A stretch of 64,000 nucleotides of DNA. Source: Amorphophallus konjac. Its lineage: Eukaryota > Streptophyta > Magnoliopsida > Alismatales > Araceae. This document shows, piece by piece, positions 55,908-64,000 of the stretch (positions are counted from its first letter, which is position 1; every line of letters begins with the position of its first letter). Both the position numbers and the translations under genes were made by a program. Under the pieces are notes generated by a model. That model searched no databases. It had not been told where the DNA came from and worked only from the letters and a program-made list of their open reading frames with translations. The stretch lies in the NCBI GenBank assembly GCA_022559845.1, contig CM040118.1, forward strand, positions 448,258,053 through 448,322,052, in the 5' to 3' direction.

Positions 55908-56299
55908 AAAAAACTTACAAGAAATTAACGTGTGAGATCTCTCAACTCCACAATTTATTATGTAAAAACTCACTCTACACTTTTATTACATAGAAGTTAA
56001 AAAAACTCTCAATTCAAGTTTGTGTTCCTAACCAAAACAATAAGAACTGAGTACTTTCAAATAAAAACAAATGCAAATTTTACCACCCTACATTCAATAA
56101 ATTTGCATAAGAATGATTGAAGTTTACCACAAGACTTAACGTGCAATCAAGAATTAGAATCTCAAGAGAGCTGCAAAATATTACATGAAGCATCGAACAA
56201 ATTAAGATATAGACTCAACCTTTGTCATTCAAAATCTTAAATGTGGTGGGGCATGGCATTCTCCCCCTCAAACAAAAAAAAATATTTGGATGTGTTAAG
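55908..56299. other. Unassigned AT-rich spacer
   Basis: No gene seen. A single polypurine-like tract (GAGGGGGAGAATG on the minus strand, near 56260) is present. Confidence 0.6.
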
Positions 56300-56382
56300 C
56301 AAGGTTTGACGGACGTTCATCCTGTCCATCCCGATTTTTCACTGAGACGGGATGGTACCATTGCGTACGAAGATTAAAAAAG

Positions 56383-56414
<32 letters not shown>

Positions 56415-56763
56415 TACAGAAATAATATAACTCAAAAGTATTTGTATCTCATTTGATTACGTGCATGACTGTTCAAACGGATGCCCTCGGTTTGATTCTC
56501 ACCTCCGTCGTTGTTTGAAACGTTTTTTTAAAATAACTTTCTAAAAACTCAAAACTCGACGAAAAATACATTTTGAACTAGGGATCTCACGTTCAAACGT
56601 GAGATCCTCAACCAACTGACTTACAAAGAAAATTTATTATAAAAAAAATTAAAATAATATTAAAATGTCCCAATTGCGTCTTATAGATCGATCGTCACGG
56701 TCTGTGACTAGGACGGGACGGGATGGCCGATTCAGGTCGTCCCGTCTCGGTCGTCAAACCTTG
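56300..56763. mobile_element. Inverted-repeat element (MITE-like)
   Basis: The ends CAAGGTTTGACG and CGTCAAACCTTG are perfect inverted repeats of 12 bp and extend loosely further (CCATCCCG / CGGGATGG). The interior has (TA)n and a foldback GGATCTCACG...CGTGAGATCC near 56582-56610. I could not find a convincing target-site duplication, so the superfamily is open. Confidence 0.55.
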
Positions 56764-57195
56764 TATATTGATGGGCAGAAGGGACTCGTACGTACACAAA
56801 ACACCACAGTCCAAGACTGGCTGGGTGGCCAACGGGATCCTGCGCTCGCAACAAAGAACGGGGCAAAGTACAGGGCAAGGATCGCGGCAGACGGGCATTG
56901 CATAGCAGGCTGCTGCGTGTTCGTGGCAAGCGACCTCCGCGGAGAAGTGATCAAAACGGAACCATGGATCGTGGAGGTTGGCTCGCTGGCATACTTACCC
57001 AAGGCGGAGCTGGCAGGATTGATTGGCCGGTTTCATGCAGGATTTGGGTAGAGGCGTAACACGAAGAATGGGGCGATCCATGCAGTAACTGTTCACACAG
57101 GCGATGGCAAGTTTAGAAACAGCATCACGATGCTAGGTGGGGCTCATGCATGGTTGGCCGTTACGAACGTGGATCTCTCCGTCGAAGTGGCATGA
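56755..57195 (+). CDS. Unrecognised GC-rich ORF with one internal stop
   Basis: An open frame, possibly starting before 56755 inside the inverted repeat, runs to TAG at 57049-57051 and then on in the same frame to TGA at 57193-57195. Segments include GAKYRARIAADGHCIAGCCV and KAELAGLIGRFHAGFG before the stop and TVHTGDGKFRNSITMLGG after it. GC-rich codon use contrasts with the AT-rich surroundings. I do not recognise the family; a decayed gene or transposon protein is plausible. Confidence 0.4.
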
Positions 57196-58344
57196 TCTAT
57201 ATGCCAGCGTCAATATCTAAGAGCGCGGATAGCGGAGGGTGATCATGTCAATAATTGAAGGCCACAAACGTACGCCTCTGGGCCGGTTCTCCCCTATTAA
57301 AAGATTGCACAGGTTGACGTTCTGGACGGATCTTTCAACCTCTACGGGAGATCTTCTTTGCTGCTCGGTGGCGTCCGTGGCGAGGGGAAAACAACCTGCT
57401 GCTCACTCCGGCCTTCTTCTGCCTCCTTTTCTTCCTGTTCTGCTCACCCAGAAACTCAAAAACGGCACTCTGTTTTTCCCTCTCCCTCTCTGTTTTCTCT
57501 ATTTTCTGCTTTGTTTTTGTTGTTCGTCAGTTTAACTGTAGCACACTTTAGTTTGTGAATTTTTTTCCTATTGATCTAAACTTCTTAGTTAAATATAATT
57601 GTTGTCTATTAGTTATTTTAACTTTTACTTTTTTAAAAAAATAAAAACTAAAAAAACTAAAATGAAAAAATGATGAACAGTAAATCTAGGAATGAATAGT
57701 GCCATGCAATAGAAATCTCGTTCAGCATTAAATGCTATGGCCCATTAACATTTTTTAATTGATATTTGCATATGTAATCCTCTCCAACCTTTAGTTATAT
57801 AGCATCCCTTCTCTATTTATGAAATTATTGTTCTCAAAGAAATAAAAATAATAATTCTCTTCTAATCTTCTCTTCTACATGTCTACTTTCTCAAGATATT
57901 AGTTTGGTTAAATTTGGGTGTGATTTGACTAGGTTAATAGCGAATGTAAGTTAGACTAGTTCTGTAGGTCACATTTGAGCATTGTTTATTCAATGCACAT
58001 TTTATGAGGAAAATATTATTTGTTTTATGTCAAACTTATCCAATCGCATTTCCAACTTGCTTCTCCATATCTCCCTCCCCTCCCCTCTTTCTTTCTCCAT
58101 CATCTTCGTATTTTTTTCTTTTTTTTTCCTTTTTATGCATAGCGTTTACTAATAGATTCATCTCATAGTTTTTATAAGTCTAAACAAAATGATTTTAGAT
58201 CATCTAAGGAACTCCAAGATTTTTAATTTTAAAAATCTCTTCTTCCCTGTGGATTCGACCCTTCTCGCCACTATATTGCATTTTCTTCATCAAAGTGCGA
58301 GTTGAAATTTTTAACATAAGCACGCATGTTTTAAACGACGAACT
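57196..58344. other. Unassigned spacer with gypsy U5-like segment
   Basis: Mostly AT-rich. A stretch near 58245-58330 (CCCTGTGGATTCGACCC, then GTGCGAGTTGAAATTTTTAA) resembles the U5 end of gypsy LTRs. No gene seen. Confidence 0.4.
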
Positions 58345-59700
58345 TTCGCGTAGTCAAGGTACAATACAGAATTTGGGATTCACTTTGAAGAGTCATATGC
58401 CCTTGTGGCCACGTTAGAAGCAATTAGGATTTTGCTCGCGTTTGCCTCATCACATGGAATAAAATTGCAGCAAATAGATGTAAAGAGTGCATTCTTGAAT
58501 GGTTTCATAAAGGAGGAGGTTTATGTGGAGCAACCTCCTAGTTTTGAATGTAATGAGTTTCCTAACCATGTCTTCAAACTTAATAAAGCTTTGTATGGCT
58601 TGAAGTAGGCCCCACGTGCCTGGTATGACAGGTTGAGTTCCTTCGTGGCTGAAAAAGGCTATTCCAGAGATAAGGTAGATCAGACACTTTTTTCCAAGAC
58701 CCAAGGTAATGACATACTTATTGCTCAAATTTATGTAGATGACATAGTGCTTGGGTCTACTGAACCTCAAATGTGCACAGATTTTGCGAAACTGATGACC
58801 AAGGAGTTGGAAATGAACTTGATGGGGGACCTACATTTTTTTCTTAGATTACAGGTTACCCAGAGCAAGGAAGGATGCTTCATCAATCAAGCCAAGTACA
58901 TCAAGGAAATGTTAAGAAAATATAGCATGGAGAGCAGCAAGCCTATCACAACCCCTATGAGCACAAACACATCGCTAGATGCTGATGAAAAAGGTAACCT
59001 GGTAAATGCAAAGACGTATAGAGGTATGATCAGATCCCTACTTTATTTAACTGCATCTAGACCAGACATCCAGTTCAATGTATGTATGTGCGCCAAATTT
59101 CAAGCTAGTCCCAGAGAATCCCATTTGGGAGCTGTCAAACGTATTCTCTGATACCTTGCCGGAACCCAAGATTTGGGATTGTGGTATCCAGCATCATGTG
59201 AGTTAAATCTCATATCTTACTCAGATGTGGACTATGCTGGATGCAAGCAAGATAGAAAAAGTACCAGTAGTTATTGCCATTTTTTGGGCGGGTGTTTGGT
59301 CTCTTGGGCATCCAAGAAATGACACTCGGTTGCCCTCTCTACTGCAGAGGCAGAATATGTCGCTGTAAGGAGCTGTGGCACTCAGGTGTTATAGATCAAA
59401 CAACAACTTCAGGACTACCTAGTAGATCTTGGATGTGCACCAATACTGTGCGACAACACTAGTGCTATCAATCTGTCCAAAAATCTAATCCAGCACTCAA
59501 GGACCAAACATATTGAAATCGGGCATCATTTTATCAGAGATGAGGTCAGCAAAAGAAACTTTGAATAACATTTCATTGAAACAGACAAATAAATTACTGA
59601 TATTTTTACTAAACCACTGAACAATGATAAATTCACCACTTTAAGAAGAGAGCTTGGCTTGTGTAGGCTTCGTGATGAAATTGCTTTGACATGTTTGTGC
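58345..59700 (+). pseudogene. Copia RT and RNase H remnant
   Basis: RT starts in LEAIRILLAFASSHGIKLQQ and contains DVKSAFLNGFIKEEVYVEQP, the catalytic YVDDIVLGS (near 58735) and SRPDIQFNVCMC. RNase H follows with YSDVDYAGC, STAEAEYVA and NIQHSRTKHIEI-like text. Stops: TAG at 58606 before APRAWYD, TGA near 59150 before YLAGT, plus others; most replace Gln or Arg codons. Everything 5' of RT is missing. The GAGGGGGAG tract at 59770 marks the 3' end of the coding part. Confidence 0.85.
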
Positions 59701-60380
59701 TTCGTCAGATAAACTGTGTTCTTGATACATAAAATTGACTTGATCACACATATGCAATGGGTGTCATATTGAGGGGGAGCCAGGTACAAAATTTGAGAAC
59801 CATTTCCGCATTTGGTGCCTATTTGTCCATGCATCAATGTGTCATGGACTCCTCGGTATATTAAATGGTGAACTGTGGAAGGGCAGGTCAACCCTATATG
59901 GAAGCACTCACTAGGCGTAGAGGAATACCTCCACCAAGTACCTAAGGCAGTCCATTTAGTCAGTCCCATGCATCATAAGAAAAATATGTCATTCATGCAC
60001 TCCCTAGTGTGTTGTTGAGATTGGGTGGTATGGAAGGTCTCTAGTAAGAAAATATATGCTGCCATGGATTATATGGATATGAAATGTACAGTTGATGAGG
60101 CATAGATGAAACCTTGGCAAGGGCAAAACAGAAGAAATCTGATTTGGAATAGTTTGGATTGATGAGATTCAGATAATGCATCAGCAGTTGACTTCTGACC
60201 CTCTCAAAGTCGACTTTGACATAGCAGCCGCAGAAACTAGGTTCTAGATCACCCTGAAAGTCGACTTCCTGTGACATAGAAGTTGACTTCTGCTCAAACT
60301 TGCTTGGGCAGTTTTGAGCAGAAGTCGACTTCTACTCAAACCTGCTTAGGTGGCTTAGAGGATCGGCTGGCTCGCTCGGC
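59701..60380 (+). other. Copia post-pol tail with GTCGACTT motifs
   Basis: Related to the TE5 interior (GGTATATTAAATGG near 59855). From 60185 it carries pairs of GTCGACTTC / AAAGTCGACTTT motifs (60185-60220, 60256-60292, 60317-60335), the counterpart of the TE5 array. It is cut by the next element near 60340-60400. Confidence 0.6.
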
Positions 60381-62010
60381 ATAGATGCTTTCTGCCTCAG
60401 CTGCTATCCCCGCCCGAGGCTGATCCTCCCAAGATGATGTTGATGTGGATCCCTCGGGGGCGGTTGTCAATCTCTTCCGGGGGGATCCTGCGGTCCTCCC
60501 GTTGCTCGGTCACGTATTGGGAGAGGTGGCCTTGACGGATGAGACTCTCGATCTCGTTCTTGAGCTGGTGACAATCTCCCGTATGGTGGCCATGATCGTC
60601 GTGGAACTGACAGTGTTTCTAACAACTACGCCACCTTGGGTCGGTCTTCATTGGCTCGGGACGGCGAAGTAGGCCCGAGTCCTTGATAGATCTCATAGAC
60701 AGGGGCAGATAGAGGGGTATAGTGCTCAAACTTGTGTGGGGGCTCCTTTCGTTCGCCCTCTCGGTTCCTCCTCTTCCCTTGCCCAGAGGCTTGGTCGGAT
60801 GACCGCTTTTTCTCCCCTTCCCGCCCCGAGCCTACGGGATCTCGGCAGGCGTTGAGGACCTCCTCGCACTCTGCATGACGTAGAGCCAAGGTTACAAGGT
60901 CAGCAAGAGAGGTAGGAGGGTGAAGCACCAATTCTCCCTAGAGGTTTTCATCGCGGGTACCTCCGGTCAGTGCGGTGATGGCGGAGGCCACATCTAGATG
61001 GGGGATGCGCAGGGCTTCCACTTTGAAACAGTTAATATAAGCCCGCAGCTTTCCCCCCTGTGCCTGCTTGAGGGCCAGCAATCCCGCTATCGATCTCAGG
61101 GGGCCGCTGCCGGCGAAGCTTTCTTTGAACAGTCGCCCGAATTGACGGAAGTTAGTGATGCTCCCGAGGGCGAGTGCTCAGAACCATGCTTGAAGAACCA
61201 TGCTTGAGCGCCTTGGACCAAATTCGTCACAAACGCTCGGCACTTGACAACGTCGGATGTCCCGTGCAAGGTCATCAGGGCGTCGAAGTTGTCGTAATGG
61301 TCGGCCGAGTCGCCCTGGCCGTCGTAAAATTTGAAGGTCGGTAGAGAGACTCTTGATGAGATTTCTGCCCCCAAAATATGGTCAAAGAACGGGGAACGCT
61401 CCTCGTCCTCCTGTTCAGAATTCTGTTGTAGGGTGCGAAGAGCACGCTCCTGCTCGGCGAAACGCCGCTCGAAGTCTCGCAGCTGGAGGGAGAGTTCCAG
61501 CTGGCGCCGAGACGGGGCCGGGGGGCTCGAAGTGTTCCCTCGGCACTCTGGGTCGGGGATGTCCACCTCTGTGCGCTGGGGGGGTGGCCCGGACTTTCTT
61601 TTTCGTGGGCTGGAGGAGGCTTCTTGTTCCGGGAGAGGAGGCTGCGAAGGTCCGCCCGGCACACTCCGGATAATGCGTCCTCCTTGAAGGATGAAGCGGT
61701 CCCCGTCTGTCTGTCGGGAGGCTTCCACACGGGGGGGACTCGTCCGGGGAAGCCACGACATTTCCACTCTAGCTACCTGGGTCCTCATCAGATCGACGAG
61801 GACGTCCAGTTTAGTGTTGATGGCCGGAGTACGTCTAGGTTCCCAAGAGCGAGTTGCTCCCCTATGGCTAGCGGTGGTAAGGTATTGGCTTGATCGTTGG
61901 TAGGGGGTTTCGTTGAAGAATGCGAGGGTGTCGGTTCCCCATCCATGGCCGCCGGGGCCTTCCCTTTCTCGCTGGTGTTTCTCCTACTGGTACCTTTCCG
62001 CATCATTTTG
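60381..62010 (-). CDS. TE9 gag (broken)
   Basis: The N-terminus starts MMRKGTSRRNTSEKGKAP near 62006. After a frame change near 61850 the frame to 61096 carries LDVLVDLMRTQVARVEMSW and then the gag core (PFFDHILGAEISSRVSLPTF, FYDGQGDSADHYDNFDALMT, CRAFVTNLVQGAQAWF). Further frames (60931-60383) show LADLVTLALRHAECEEVL and the zinc-knuckle segment CQFHDDHGHHTGDCHQLKNE, followed by GGSASGGDSS. This order is that of Tat-lineage gags. There are stops at several points. Confidence 0.82.
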
Positions 62011-62043
62011 GCTCTTTGGCCGTTTCCCACAGACAGCGCTAGA

Positions 62044-62484
62044 TGAAGAGGCGTAATCTCGTGTTGTCGCCTGAGCCGTAGGATGTCTAGTTGCTGCCAC
62101 TAGGGATGAGGGATCTGCAAGGTAGGAAACAGATCAAGGGAGCCCAGGGTTTTAACCCTGGGGAAAACCCTCTGATGCTTAAGTCAGCAATAAAGTAGAG
62201 CGCAGTGCGGAGATGGAAAGAAGTAGGAGAAGGGCACGATATTTCTCTTTACCAGTGTGAGTGCCAAAGAGGGCTCAGTTAGACCTACCATTATAGAGAG
62301 TTTCCCTTGGTTTATATAGTGGTTTGTTCTGTAGAAAGCTCGAGGGAAGAGGGAGAGTATAGAGGGCGTTATACGGCCAGTTCAGACCTGGGCGCTCGGG
62401 CACCGCTTGGGCTCTCCCCAAGGGACCATTACTCGGACTTCCGGGCCTAGAGGCCGCCTAGGAAGTATTGGTCCGAACAATTTG
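62044..62484 (-). repeat. TE9 5' LTR (right end uncertain)
   Basis: The left end TGAAGAGGCG equals that of TE1. TATA CTATATAAAC (minus strand) is near 62308-62317. It is shorter than the TE1 LTR, probably truncated where the copia gag begins (62484-62510). Confidence 0.55.
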
Positions 62485-62485
62485 A

Positions 62486-64000
62486 ACTTCAAGATACGTG
62501 GGCCCGTTAGTGGGGCGATCACTTGGAGCGACGAGGAGGAAGATGAGGAGCAAGAGACCACATCCGATGAGGGCGATGGAAAGCTGTGTCTAATGGCAAG
62601 AGGAGATCATGAAGACACTGAGGTAACTTCCCCGTTTGAACATTTTTCAGTAGATAATTGGGAAGAAGCATATACTGAGTTGCTAGACAAGTATGATAAT
62701 GTTCGAAAGGAAAACAAAGTTCTGAAGAAAAAATTTAACACAATCATTAATGACACTACCTTGTTTGATAAAAATGCATCTCTTGAACTGGAAATAATCA
62801 CCTTGAATAAGAGAATTGGTGAGCCGGAAAAGATTGAAGGTGAGTCAAAAGAATTGGAAGATGAAAATGAGAGCTTGAAAAAGACAATAGATGATCTCAA
62901 ATTGAAAATGCAAAACTATCAAAAGGAAACTAGACTGGCCAATGAAAAACACAATGATGTCAAGGAAGTTAACTGTCAACTTCAGAAGGAGATTGAAAGA
63001 ATTCAAGAAGAACTAAAAGACAAACAAGATTCTTTGAAAAAATTGATGAAGGGAAGAGAAAATCTAGATGTTGTGTTAGGATCTAGAGTGAATTTTCAGA
63101 TTGAAGGATTAGGCTACAATCCAACGGCCAAAAAGGGATTTCAATTTAAAACAATCACCTTCGTGGCCGAACAAGACTCAAGGAAGAAAAAGCCTCTTGT
63201 TAACATGTATGGTCTAGAAAAATTGTCTGAGGCTAGCACTTCAACCAAGAACCAATCAACCATAAAATCAAATGACAAGAAACCAAATGGGAAACCCTTG
63301 AAACAAACAATCAAGTTAAAAATAGCTTAAATTCAAGGGAAACAAAGGCGACAAGAGCCCAATCTAGATGGCCCAGGAAAATCAAAACCCAGATCTCATT
63401 CCACTCAAAACATCAAGAAAAACAATCCAACTCCATCAAATCAGACAAACAAGCCAATTAGGAACCATTACACAAGCAACAGAAATATCTAGAACCACAG
63501 AAGTCGACTCAGACACCCTCCAAAGTCGACTTCTAGCATTAACAGAAATAATTCTCACTTTTTCGCTCCTAAAACAAATGAATTTAGGCCTCGGCAAGGG
63601 TTTCAACCCAGTAGGCCTGTTTGGATGAGCCAGACCCACTGCCCATTTGGTCAAAGAAATAGGAATTCAGTGAGAAGTTCAAATTTAGTGAATTAAAATC
63701 ATGGTTTACCTGCCTTAAAGAAACTCTTTTGTAATAAATGCTGCAAAAATGATCAAGTCACTTCACAATGCGAGTTGAATCTTAAGAAAAAATGTGATGA
63801 ACGGAGTTGGATTCTCAAATACTTGCTGGAATGTTTACAGGGAACAAACAGTCTGAATGGACCCAAATGTGCTTGGGTTCCAAAATTTTTCGTGTGATTT
63901 GTCATGCAAGAATACCTGGCAGCCGTACACAACAAATGGTATCTGGATAGCGGCTGTTCAAGACATGACAGGGGACATGACAAAGTTCTGCCTGCTGGTT
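62486..64000 (+). pseudogene. Sirevirus-like copia gag C-terminus and protease start
   Basis: From WSDEEEDEEQETTSDEG (about 62522) the frame runs 270 codons through a Glu/Lys coiled coil (AYTELLDKYDNVRKENKVLK, EIERIQEELKDKQDSLKKL) to a TAA at 63330. Related text continues in shifted frames to CNKCCKND, CAWVPKFFV and the protease motif WYLDSGCSRH near 63945, then the window ends. Acidic text followed by a long coiled coil between the zinc knuckle and protease is typical of Sirevirus-type Gag. GTCGACT motifs occur at 63499-63536. Confidence 0.78.

Larger units (their letters stand above)
60381..62484 (-). mobile_element. TE9: 5' part of a second TE1-family Tat element
   Basis: Minus strand: LTR (62044 to about 62484), PBS-like site (62026-62040) and gag (62010-60381). 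The pol is missing. It belongs to the same family as TE1 by LTR, leader and gag N-terminus. It separates two copia segments. Confidence 0.8.

Noticed and set aside
56250..56280. Polypurine tract of a second minus-strand copia LTR
   Set aside because: The TE8 LTR already ends at 55907 with proper TGTTAG/CTAACA ends; no LTR body matches this tract.
56470..56620. Possible tRNA-derived SINE (GGTTTGATTCTCACC resembles a B box)
   Set aside because: No A box at the right distance, no cloverleaf, no 3' tail.

Overview
The window is nuclear DNA of a flowering plant. It holds Ty3-gypsy (Tat/Ogre and Tekay), Ty1-copia (Sirevirus-like), CACTA, L1-type LINE and hAT-MITE sequences, plus multi-exon plant mobile domain (PMD) genes with GT-AG introns. 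The species cannot be named from this sequence. Nearly all of it is nested or broken transposable elements. The only host-type gene family is a three-member tandem array near the left end.

Layout. 1-1232: 5' end (LTR and gag start) of a minus-strand Tat-lineage gypsy element, apparently sitting in intron 1 of the first PMD gene. 1273-8480: three head-to-tail PMD/coiled-coil genes. Copy 1 is heavily broken, copy 2 has lost its PMD exon, and copy 3 is almost intact. About 8560-37527: a large minus-strand Tat/Ogre-like element (TE2) with gag, protease, G-patch, RT, two RNase H domains, integrase and a 2-kb 5' LTR; no 3' LTR is visible. Two later insertions interrupt it, each with a perfect 5-bp target-site duplication: a Tekay chromovirus (TE3, 13505-19225) in the RT region and a non-autonomous Tat-type element with 1.9-kb LTRs (TE4, 20636-31369) between protease and G-patch. 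37528-41039: 3' part and LTR of a plus-strand Sirevirus-like copia. 41658-51779: a 10.1-kb CACTA element carrying subterminal repeats, an internal duplication, a hAT MITE, an L1 remnant and the C-terminal exons of a Transposase_24-like protein. 52441-58344: LTR-like debris, a 332-bp tandem duplication, the 5' end of a minus-strand copia, an inverted-repeat element and one unexplained ORF. 58345-64000: a copia RT/RNase H remnant, a second copy of the left-end Tat family, and a Sirevirus-like gag-protease segment that runs off the window.

The most unusual signal is regulatory. Three LTR families (TE2, TE3, TE4) carry arrays of short palindromes in U3, and a fourth (the Sirevirus) carries paired GTCGACCT motifs there. 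TE2 has six near-perfect GGCGTCCAG/CTGGACGCC palindromes about 100 bp apart. TE4 and the unrelated Tekay element share hairpin units with ACGCC / GGCGT arms, variable loops and a T-rich tail. TE4 carries a second array of the same hairpins in its leader. A second recurrent theme is that almost every premature stop, in unrelated elements and in the PMD genes, looks like a C-to-T or G-to-A change of CAA, CAG, CGA or TGG. This fits decay driven by cytosine methylation.
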